Source of the DNA: Membranipora membranacea
Taxonomy: Eukaryota; Bryozoa; Gymnolaemata; Cheilostomatida; Membraniporidae
Length of the DNA stretch: 64,000 nucleotides
Direction of reading: 5' to 3'
Assembly: GCA_914767715.1 (NCBI GenBank)
Contig: OU612066.1
Span: forward strand, 2,857,001 to 2,921,000
Shown: one piece after another, positions 37,001 through 49,000 of the stretch
Position numbering within the stretch: the first letter of the stretch is position 1
Layout: the number at the start of each line of letters is the position of its first letter
Translations under genes and position numbers: made by a program
Notes under the pieces: model-generated
Database searches by the model: none
Seen by the model: the letters and a program-made list of their open reading frames with translations, nothing else
Told to the model about the DNA's origin: nothing

Positions 37001-40000
37001 TCTCACTGATCCATTTTCTCAACGGGATGTTTTCCCACCAACCTGTTTTCCCACTATGATGTTTTCTCACCAAGCTGTTTTCCCACCTGGACGTTTTCTC
37101 ACTAATCCATTTTTCCACCTGGACGTTTTCCCACCAATCCATTTTTCCGACCGGACGTTTCCCACTTGCCATTTTCCCACTATGTTTTTTTTCTCAAATG
37201 AACACTGGTAACTTATTTTTAAATTTTGGTTTCTTTTCCTTCTACTCTTTTTCAGGCATTAAAAATGTTAATTGAAAGTAGTGTTAGAGTCTCATCATGA
37301 AAGTTTTGTCATTCCTTTTTTGTTCTAGAATCCTAAAGTCTATGACCGTTGGTGTTAAAAATGCTGATCGAGGTTATGCAAATGACTTGAACAGTTTTTT
37401 CATAATTTTTCACAATTTTGCTATTGTACGACTCCTTGTAATAATGCATAGTTGTGTTCACCTAAGGAACTGTTGTGAGTTTTATAGGGGCTTGTGTTTG
37501 TAAATAGAAGATGCACACAAAATCTTGGAATGAACATCGGCTGGAACCAACATCGACGGGATCAAACTAACTGGAATGAACGTAGTCCGGTTTGAAAGTA
37601 AAAAATCCTGGTATGAATGTAGAAAGTGCTGGATTGAACGCCGACTACATTAGTTGGTATAAAGAGTCAACAGGAGAGCAACTCTCAAAAATAATTGTGT
37701 TATAAAAGACCAGCATTCATCTTATGAACAATAACTATAACAATGCTTGTCACAATCAAGGTTTTGGTTTAAATTTATAATTTGTAATTTGGCTAAGGCA
37801 ATTCAATATTGCCATGCCAAGCCACATGCGCTGCACAATTGGTACTATTTATATTTATTTATTATTTTTGGTACCGGTAACGGTAGCCGGTCTTGACAAG
37901 GTAATTTCGTTGGGGGAGGGTGAGAAGTTTCCCTTCTCCCTGCTGTAGCTCTTTTCTAATTTCGTGGTAGCGTCTTAAAATGAGTAGGGGTGTAGACTCT
38001 GTTGTGTACATTTTAAGACAAAGGACTTTGTAACACCCGATTAGAAACCTCTGACAGTGATGAGACTTGGCAGTCGGCTAAAAATTATAGCAGTTGATAT
38101 GACGTCACCGATTGAATTGCAACATGATGTTGGTATATGTCCATACATTGTACATAGGTGATGGATAAAAGCGCATCTTCATGTTTCACAGACATAACAA
38201 ATGTGATTACTGTACCACATTAGCTATTTCGTTAAATTGCTACTGGTGGACAGCGTGCAGGGAAAACAATGTGCACTGTCACAATTACAATACAAAAAAT
38301 GAATTTTCACATATAACAGTGAACTAAGATGTAAGCGACTTCGATTTAATAGTTGCACCTGATTTCGTTAATGCTTGACCATTGTTTTGCTGATGGAATG
38401 TACAAAGGGTCACTGTTTCTCTTTCAGTATCAGTATTTCATTACCATTTCAGTTTTTGCACTTAATTCCTGTTTGATTCCATCTAGCCATGAGACATTTA
38501 GTAACCATCATCATAAACAGATGTGTGTGCCTTGTGAATGATCATCATTAATTTACACAATTATTTTGGGGAGTTGCTCTTGCGTTGATTCTATATACTA
38601 ATGTTTTGACTTTCATACCGGTCTAAGTTCATTCCAGCTAATCTCGATCACGTCGCCGTTCAATCCAGCTGACGCTCATTCCAATCTCCAGCACACACCA
38701 GCATATCAAATGATCAAATTCTAGGGTGCATGACCTGATATGCTGATTTGTATTTTTAATAAGAATTTGATCTCAAATAAGTATTTTTGTTTCGACGATT
38801 CTTGTTGGGGATTGGATGAAATTGTCAAAATTATTGGTCTTCAATCGAATCGCTTTAGTCTTCTGAAGAGAAGACTTAATACTATTCTGCATTTAATCGA
38901 TATTACGTCACCAATAAGGAGTGAGTACGAGCGGAGAGCACGGGAAGACCCATAGCTGAATCCTCCAGTAAACCTGGCGAAGTGACCACTTGGCACATTT
39001 AGAACAATTTTAATAGAAATAGATCAAAGCATGGTTTTTTCTGGTACAAAAAGAAGACAACATGCATTAATTATCCCTCTAAAATGTTATGTTTATGTCA
39101 TGGCAAGTTTTGCAGGCTTCTGATTTGTTATAACTAAGTTTTCGCACCAAAACTGGATGGTGTGACATTACTCCCAAATTTTTCAACTGCATCATGACGT
39201 TCAATTTCAGTTATTGTCTTATTATCTCCTAATGCGATAGAGAAGCTAGCATAATTCTCATAAATTCAGTTGATATTTATTGATAGGGGAAGTCCTATTT
39301 CGATATTGGTCTAAGTTCACAATTTTAACAATTGAACACACTGGCGCAAATATGATTCCGATAGCCTAAGGACACTGTCAATTATACCACATGTCAATAA
39401 TTTCCTCTATAATACTTTATGGTCGAATATTTCAGTGATTAATGCATTTAGAGAAAAAAAATTATAAAATAATAATTCAGATCTGTAATTGTATCAGGAG
39501 AATTTGTCCCCTGTTTGAACACAGGGTTTCGTTTTACTATTTTTTAATAGCTGGAGGCAAAAATCAGTGCTATAATGAGAAGATTTAGCAAATGGAATTT
39601 TGTCAGTTACCTATTTTTTAAGCTTTGTATTTGTCAAGTTTGTCAACCTAAAAAAAATAAAAAAGAAAAAACCTCAAGTTGAGCAACACTAGCCTTGTCA
39701 AGCAGTGACAGGTTTCGGTTTTCAGACGTTTTTGATATACAATACTAGAATCCCTCCAAGGACTGGACTGGAGTGAGGGTTTACATGGAAAGCTAAACAT
39801 TAAAATGTTTTGAATATTATTACATTTTTGGTATTTATACTTGCCTTAGATCCCTTTGAACTTGGAAAGAAGGGACACAGGTTGACTGTTTAATATACAT
39901 CTTAATTGATCAGATAATGAAGACAGAGCATACAACCAGATTGCACCACAACAAGCTGTGTATAGATATTCTTACAAAGCTCAGTCTTTGGTTTTACAAA

Positions 40001-43000
40001 AATAACTAACTATGCCAAGTATCATCTATGCCTTGTCTGCTTTTAATGGCCATCCTTATTTGATAGCACAGATTCTTCAATGCAATCATAAATATGTTCA
40101 CGCTTATTGGTGATCACCAATCGCATTCAGAATTGCAGGTAGTTGTCCCTTCTTTTTACAGGTGGAAACAATTCTAATGTTTCAAACTGTTAATATGGTA
40201 AAAGCAGGAAGGGTCTCTGGTCAAAACAAATAATTGTTTTAACTTGAATACGATTCATTGTCATCTTGGAAAGGATCGTGTGTGTAAATTTACATAAAGT
40301 GAGAATTTTCTTTACATTGTTTGGTGGTTGATTGATATAGGCTTGTAAACTAGTAAAACAATCTTTACCGAAAGCCATGTGGATAACATATGATAAAAGC
40401 TTAAAGGGCAACCAAGGTTTCAAACAACTTCTCATTGATGGCCATTGATTAATAGCAGATTGCACCTTCTGCATGGGGAAAAAGACAAAATATAATTCGG
40501 ATGATTATTCAGCCAGAATTCTTGTGAAACATTTCTTCCATCAGGTACTCAAACTCAGCTAAAAGAGAATACCACATAGCAGTTTCCTGTTCCTGTTATT
40601 ATTTAGCCTGTGCTCTATCATTATTACAGCAAAGTCTTGGAACCTCCCCTAAACTGAAGTGTTACCCAGCTTAGAGTCAGCAACTACTTTGAGTTTTGCA
40701 TCGCGTAATGCACAAAGCTGATGCTGCCCAGCACATTATTTGCTACCCATTAATGCATTGCTGCGAAACTTTGGTTGCCCTTTAATTTTGTAGAGTGATA
40801 TGGCCAATAACCGTTGATATGATTCAGCCCGTTCGATGATTAAATGGCCCAAAACTTTTGAGAATTGGCAAAGGCACGATTAATTTGTTTTGTCGAAAAA
40901 GTAATTTATAACAAGGAGGCAATTTTGATAAAATCAACCACTTGGACTAACTTGTGCAATCAAAAACTCAAATCAAAATCAACCTGCTACTAATAAAATC
41001 ACATCTTCAATTTCAAAGTTACTTTCTCGAGTTGTCGGCTGGATGTGAACATTGTTCACTTATTTGTGAAATGTGAACGGCTTAGCCTGAAAAAAGGCTA
41101 CAAAGGGATTACTGTGCGGTGAAAAAATTTGTGTTGGGAAAACAGCACTGTGGTAAATTGTCCTGTTGGGAAAATTAATTGGTGGGAAATTGTCCTGTTG
41201 GGAAAATTGTTTGGTGGGAAAACGGCTTGGTGGGAAACTGGCTTGTTGAGCAAATGTCTGGGTGGAAAAATGGATTGGTGGGAAAACGTCCAGGTGGGAA
41301 ATAGGGTTGGAACGGATCAGGGTTGGGCAACCTCGGATCGGATCCGGATAACGCGTAAAAACGCAAAATTTACCAGTCACAGCAGCTCTTCTTTTGCACC
41401 ATAATATACAATTAAAGTCATTGAATACATGGATAAACACCGTCAACAATTTCTTCCCTGAAAGATTACCCTAATTCAAATGTGCACATATCAGCTTGTA
41501 TATAATTCTTCACAGGAGCAACTTATCACTCAAACAGCGCAAGGATCACACAAACAGATTATTTGAATAGATCATTTAATGAGTTCTAAGATCTCTTGAC
41601 AACGAGAATTTGTGCATAGGCACTCAATTTGCCAGGATCACTCAAACCCCAATGTTAAAAATCACTGAGTTTGAACAAACTCCCTGCTCCTTTGTCCCAA
41701 CAGGGAGGTATATCCCACCCTCCCTGGTCCCAAACTCTCTGTTGTGATTAGGGATAGGAATTGTCCTCCTACTTTGAAAAAGCAGAAGAGGATAATTACT
41801 TTGTTCATCAAACTAGACACTTTGTTACAAGGAACATCATTGGACAAAATTTTGTCTTATGTCACAACGATCTGAGTAAAGATGCTTCTATCAATTTCAG
41901 CAGAAAAAACCAGTCTGCGCATGTGCGAACTGTTGAGGCATAGACTATGTCACAAGGCTATCCTGCGAGCAGAATGAGAAAAAACACATCCATCAAATTT
42001 AATCAGCAACAATATAGATAGCTATGAAAATGAGATAGGTATTGAATGCCTACTGATCACCACTGAGTGCATTCAACCAAACTCAATTATCTTATCTGAA
42101 CTACAAAATAATGACTATCATACTTCCTCCCTTGTCATTTTCAGTGAGATAAATGATGCTAAGTAAGTGTTGATTAAAAACGCATCATCTCGGATCAGAC
42201 ATAACACATATCCGACCCGGATTGTGGTTGGATCCGAGGTCAAATATCCGAAATTCAACTTCAACCTCAAGAGGTCGTTCCACCCCTAGTGGGAAACTAG
42301 ATTGGTGGGAAAACGTCCAGGTGGGAAAATGGCACAGTGGGAAATCAAACAGGTGGGATAATGGCTCGGTGGGAAAATGTCCAGGTGGGAAAACGGCAGA
42401 GTGGGATTACGGGAGGTGGGAAAATGGCTTGGTGGGAAAATGACATTGGGAAAATGGGGCGGATTCGCCATATGTGTAGACAAGCATCTTGATGCAATAC
42501 ACCACTCTTTAAAAATCATAATACAAGGTGTAAACATTTTTTTTATCCCTCCTAATTATATAACAAAATAAGAATGGTGTGAGATTGAATATATTTCATA
42601 TGTTAGAATCATAAAGATATACAGTTCAGAGTTCATTGGTAATAAAAACATAAGTTGTATTATAAAGATAATAGGGAACTTAGTACCCTTAAAGTTTTGG
42701 TGAACAAAGCACCACAGCGCTAAGATTTAGATATAGTTCTGAGGTAATTTACAACTCTAGAAGCGGACTGCAGCCCACGGTACACTTTTTCTAGGGTCGC
42801 TGACCCTTACCAGCGTTTCCAGGTCCCCAACCTTGAATACCGCAGAGCGTACCAGAGCTCATCAGAGCTATAGGTCACAGGGAATAGATAGGTCTTCTTA
42901 CCCGAGCAGAGCATACCAGAGCAAAAAGTCATCTGACCTATATAGCCGCAGAGAATAGTTGGGCCATCATACCCGAGCAGAGCATACCAGAGCATAAGGT

Positions 43001-46000
43001 CATCTGACCTATATAGTTGCAGAGAATAGTTGGGTCTTCATAACCGAGCAGAGCATGCCAGTGCGTAAAGGTCACTGGACCTACATATTGGCAGAGAAGA
43101 GTCAATCACTTCGGCCAGGCTGATGTATCATCAGAGAAGAGTATGCATAGGACAACGGATAACAATTCTACCATAGAAAAATTCGAATTTCAGCATCCAT
43201 TCAGGATATGCAATATTCATCACCAGGGACCAGTTTCAATTAGAGCAGGAGCCTTACCAGGGTTTCCAGGTCCCCAACCTTGACTACCGCAGAGCGTACC
43301 AGAGCTCATCAGAGCTATAGGTCACAGGGAGTAGATAGGTCTTCTTACCCGAGCAGAGCATACCAGAGCAAAAAGTCATCTGACCTATATTGCCGCAGAG
43401 AATAGTTGGGCCATCATACCCGAGCAGAGCATACCAGAGCATAAGGTCATCTGACCTATATAGTTGCAGAGAATAGTTGGGTCTTCATAACCGAGCAGGG
43501 CATACCAGTGCGTAAAGGTCACTGGACCTACATATTGGCAGAGAAGAGTCAATCACTTCGGCCAGGCTGAGGTATCATCAGAGAAGAGTATGCATAGGAC
43601 AATGGATAACAATTCTACCATAGAAAAATTCGAATTTCAGGATTCATTCAGGATATGCAATATTCATCACCAGGGACCAGTTTCAATTAGAACAGTCACT
43701 AACTAGTCGTTCACTCATAGCATTGTGTTATGCACAATGTCATGCAGATTGCATACTGACTCTCGTGATCTGACTGGGCATGTAGATCACTGATAAACTA
43801 GGCTATCATTACCACAAAGCAGGTGTCGTAAGGCGAAGTATGCATCATGTCTGACTTGAATTTGTGCATGTTCAAGAACAATGAGTTTAGTTTGGGTTCT
43901 GATTGCAACTTTGGAAAGGGGAAATGGGATATCCCCTGCATAAACTGTCAATAAAAATCAGCTAATAATGACAAGAGAGGATAACTATTGATAACAAATC
44001 CGCACGCTTTGGGAAGTATGTCACCAGAGCAGGTAGCCAATCAGATGGCTTCGGAATTCCGAGACTCAATTTTGCAGAGATCAGCTCATGCCCAGAGCTG
44101 AGCATGCGCAGAATGTGCAGATTGTATAGAAAACATAAGTAATTATTTTGTGTGCTGTGCCTATGCAAATGCAAGACAAGTTGTCCAGTGGTGTTGTGAG
44201 GAAATTTTTCCTACCCCAACTATAACAATTGGAAAGAAATTCTACCCCCATTTTACCCCAATCCTGTGCAATACAGTGGGCCGCAGGAAACTTAGGTCAA
44301 ACCCAGGCTTGGTAGGTAACTGGCTACTTAGTGGCTAGTCAAACTCAACTGTTAAATGATTGTCTTTAATTGTTGAGGGACCTGCTTTAATCCAACTCAA
44401 AAATTGTAATAAAAAAACCTATCTACATCTACTTCACTAGACTGCACAGTTACACACTCACTTTACTAATAACCTGTCCGAAATGACAACCACAATACAA
44501 TTCCAAAAAATAGATTTAATTCATCATCATTCACTGCTTCACTTCATTTCACCTTCAGTTAAAAAAATTCTAACACTCAACAGATTGTTGTATTTGTGTT
44601 TTAGGTTCAAGTTTTAATTTATTCATAAAAAATAGGCCTACCCCCATAAACAGGAACATATTAGTCTGACTCATCATTCTCTAAACCCCACCAAAGTTCA
44701 AACACCTTTCTTTTTCTTTGATTGATGAGCTGAGCCACACACACTTGCCTTTTCTCTCTCTCTAATTTTTCAGCAGTGTTGTTTTGTTACCAAAAACTTC
44801 AATTCCCCAGCTAAGAGTGGGCACTCAGTCATATTTCTTACAATACTCTGTTTAGTGTGTGCTCCTAATGCTGTTTAACATTTAGTATTGTTTGGTAAGA
44901 GGCCTGTGTCGTGTATTCAACTTACATGTATTGTTGTATGAGTACTCCTAGCTCCCTAGTTCTGCATGTATCTTAGTCAGTGTCTCTCTTGGGCTTCTCC
45001 TCACTTAGTCCACGTTTATTCTAATCATCCCTTTCGCACATCCGGATATAGTCCGAGTCTGCGTCCTTTGCTAATCTCTTTCACCTGCTGTCTAGATCCC
45101 TCTCGCTAATATCCGGTTCCACCACAGCCTGTTACCAAACAATACTGAAGTAGCTGCATTTTCTCAATTGAATGTAGGGGTGCTGAATTGACCACCCATT
45201 ATATTGCATAGATAACTGGCAAAGTACTGTTCTCTTGATAGGAAGGTAGGAATTCACCCATCTTGTTCTTTAGCAAAACAACAACACGATCGAACTGAAT
45301 AAATTAAGATGGGCTTGCTCTCAATTTATCAGCATAAACAGGAAGTTTTTGGATGGATATGTATAAATAGTTACCCCAACGTTTTCCTAAGGCGTTGGGG
45401 TGGGTGTCTGGCCTTACCCCAACGCCTTTGGGACCGTTGGAGCCTCACAACACCACTGAAGTTGTCGTAAAAACTGATTCAATAACCATGGTTTTAGTGC
45501 TAACTTCTAAGAGCCCACTCATGATGATCATTAAAATCTGTTGCTAATGACTGAATTGAGTCAGTTGCTACCTTCTTAGTGGGTAAGTTTTCAATAGCAG
45601 TCACTATGGCTATTGATTAATCTTATATAAATTACTATTTGACGACAGATTTTAGTGACCATTGCTAGTGACTGTTCTAATTGAAACCGGTCCCTGATTC
45701 AGCAGGTGAAAGTAAGGGGGAGTAGGTGGGTGTTCACAGGCTGTGACCCCAACTCAGAAAGATCAGTGTGCTAGCAACTGCCTGAAACTGTGAAAGCTTT
45801 CATCCCCCAGCCAATATGACAGTTGTCAATTAAGAATATTATGATATAAGAAAGCTTAAGGATTGTCTTTATTTTGACTAAAAGAAGACAACTTATAACT
45901 ATCCCTCAAAAAATGCAGAGCAAAACCTTGCATTTCTCGTGATTTCACCCTTCTTGATAACTTGCTTGGTGTTAACAACAGATCTTGAGGATGAGCCTCA

Positions 46001-49000
46001 CGATTTGGTTTTGTTTCTGGCTTTGTGGTGTGAGCTGCCTTCGATGGTCATAATGATATACAAGCCAATTGTCAAAAAATTGTGTACATATCATTTGAAA
46101 TTCACTCTCAAGTAAATGTTAACACAAAACTTGTAATAAAATTTAGCAGAAGAGGGTGACTTATAAAATGATACAATCATGTAGACGTGGCCGAATCATC
46201 CTTTTTGCTGGCCCTAGATAGTGACTTGTAACTGTATATATTGATCACAGAGGTTATGTTTACTGTTAAGTGTGATATGTGTGCGGTGACTTGTAAATGT
46301 GAAAACACTAGTCTTTGAAAACACAGTAATTCACTAATAAGTCTGGTGACTTTGTAGTGAGGTTTTACGGTAAACAGACTTGCCACAAAAAGCCTATAGG
46401 ACCTAGTCCGAATGACCCAATAAAATTTCCATATTTTATCCAATTCTCAGCAATCATTCATCTGATAAAATGGTGTAGATACATTAATCAAAAACAAACA
46501 CACATAATATCACAGAGTTAGGATATACTGAGAGGACACTTCTATGATAGTTATAGCGCCTGCGGTTTTTGATTCACTGGGAGAAAATTGTGCACAGCTG
46601 GATGCCAAAATCTCATTATCTCTATATGATATAGTGGCATTTTTCTTGCGGACATCCCTACCTTTGATGGGCTATAATTCATTCTGTATCTATCCTAAAG
46701 ACTGATTTCCAACTTTGTTGGAATGTCCAACCTTCAAGCTATACACCATATTATTGTCATTTTTTGCTGGGATACATAGGCTAAGAGTAATGCAGGTTTT
46801 TAAAATGAGTTTTTTCATATAGATTTACATGTGACAATTGATAGACGGCTGGTCATCAAAATTAGGAAGTGTCCGTGCATCGACCTAAGCCCCTTGTAAA
46901 TCTATATGATAAAACTCATTTTAAAAACCTGGATTACTCATAGCCTATGTATCCTAGCAAAAAATGACAATAATATGGTGTATAGCTTGAAGATTGGACA
47001 TTTCAGAAAAGTTGGAAATCAGTCTTTAGGATAAATACAGAATGAACTATGACCTATCAAAGGTGGCTATGTCTGCATGACAAAACTCCACTGTAACATA
47101 TATATTCTGAAATTGGCAGGTGGCCAGAATGATGGATTACCCCCAGTGGATAAAAACCACAGACACTATAACGATCATTGAGGTGTCCCCTCTGTATATC
47201 CTTACTCTGTGATAATATGATCAACTCTTAAAATAAATTCACTTGTTTTGAAATTCAGCAGCTTTCAAACGGTATATGGTATGTTGCTACTCCGATACGA
47301 TTGTCAGTCATCCAGCAACAAAAATTTCATTTGATAATTTACGGGTCTGACAAAGCATACGTTTTGACATTTTTTTTCTGCACTTTGACAAACTCTCCAC
47401 CCAGCACTCTTTACTGAGTTCTCAATGTCCTCCTCACACATTGCCTCTGTTCAGAATTTTTGTACTCCGAGTACCACCCAGTTAACCAACCAATACAGCT
47501 TACCCTCACAGATTGAAAAAAGGATAGCTGCACTCGTGCCAAGTCTTTATTCTTCTCATCTTTTGCCAATTAACATGCTGCCTTTCACAACCAATCTCAT
47601 GAAGGGTGTTTGAGGGTTGGTTGTCTGTGCACTACTTCAGAGATTAACATTGTTAACCCAATCTTATTACATGAAATATAAAACAAATGGGAGTATAAAT
47701 AGGAAAGATTGCCGGAAAATAAAGCTAGAAACCTCTGTATTCAGTATGTGATGAGGCCGATTCCAACTGCTGTTCAGAGCAAGTAAATCCTAGAGCAATC
47801 TGGTATTGAATACTTGACCTGAAAATCTGACGGTTTAAGGGGCAACAGCAGTCCGCTGTAGCATTGTCTTATGTGAATAGTCGGCTTGGTAAGGGAAATG
47901 TGTGCACATCCAATCACTTGATATCTATGATGTAACTGATCCATGAGAAATAACATAAGAAGATGAATATAAAACATCACATGTGATTCTTGATAACAAA
48001 TTAAATTTTAAATCTCACACCAGTAAAATTAAACTAAAAACTTCATCAAATAGTCACCAACTTTCAACGTAATAGAAAATTCCTGACACCTAAATTAGCT
48101 AAGCTTTGGTACATTGGACTTATACGTTCTAATCTGGAATACAGCTCTCCTGTTTTATTTACCACAAACGACTATGTCAAAAAAGAATTTTTAAAAATTG
48201 AGAATAGATGTTTGAAAATTATAGACTATAACAGTTCTAAAGATAATACATGAAAGACCTACAACATCCCTGTTTTAACTTTGCGTTTCGAATATTTGTA
48301 TCTGCTGACGTTTTATAAAATTGTTAATAGGTTAGTCCCAATAATTGATACCAATCTGCTCCCGAGAAATTAACTAGTGAAACTCGGCTTGCTAAAAGTT
48401 CTGGTTTAGACTATCTAAGGAAAATTTTAGATTTGCTTTAGCTAATTCCGGTGCTCAGAAGTTTAACGAATTACCCAATCATGTTAAGCTGAGTCAATCC
48501 CTTGCTACATTCAAAAATGCCACTCGGAGCCACGTCCTCAAACTTCTCAATTAATGAGTCAGTTCTTATCATTTCATTTTAGCCTACTGCTACATAGTTC
48601 TAACTTTTCTTTTCCTAGCTATTGTGTATTAACTTGTGTAATGTTTTACTGCTAATTAATGCCTGCGTGTACTTTGTAATTTTACCTGTCATTGTTCTTG
48701 ATTTTTAGTTACATGTCTTTTTAATTCTACACCATATTTTTATCAATTTTTCTGTTTTCTGGGTACAAGTCCTAAGGACTTATTCTTCTCCAGAATAAAC
48801 ATGGAATATATAACATAGCCGAAATACTGTTATTTTTGTTTTTAGATGTTATCCAGTGACGTTAATGTGACTCAACTATTCGATTTCCTACTGACAACAG
48901 ATTGCCGTCCAGGCTCATTGATGTGCTCTGCATTAGTGAATGTGCTTTCTTCAAACATGAAGAATATTCTTTGCATGGTGAGTGAGTAGGGAAATACTGA

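Larger units (their letters stand above)
36840..42473. mobile_element. foldback element with 16-bp-unit terminal arrays
   Basis: The left end (CATATGGG.ATCCG...CATTTTCCCAATG then TTTTCCCACC units) and right end (...GGTGGGAAAA units, then CATTGGGAAAATGG...ATTCGCCATATG) are inverted repeats built from diverged 16-bp units such as GGTGGGAAAACGTCCA. Left array 36862-37192; right array ~41106-41293 plus 42297-42455, split by a hAT-like element. Resembles Drosophila FB or sea urchin TU elements in design. No transposase seen. Peptides such as KWISEKTSRWEN across the arrays are repeat artefacts. Confidence 0.8.

Noticed and set aside
36764-37172. Periodic Trp/Lys/Glu-rich peptides, also at 41129, 42222 and 51517
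   Set aside because: Read-through of the 16-bp foldback arrays; both strands are open because of the period, with no splice context.
36862-37192. CRISPR-like look of short regular repeats
   Set aside because: The units are contiguous, diverged and inverted at the other end of an element; there are no unique spacers, and the context is eukaryotic.
37297-37503. ORF conserved with 51197-51394
   Set aside because: They lie in two copies of the same transposon arm; similarity reflects copying, and there is no gene context.
40190-40474. 94-residue minus-strand ORF
   Set aside because: Overlaps the end of a TTAA element; no motif and no splice context.
43962-44174. ORF sharing peptide HELISAKLSLGIPKPSDWLP with 4929-5252
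   Set aside because: Both translate copies of the noncoding 9-bp-TSD MITE.
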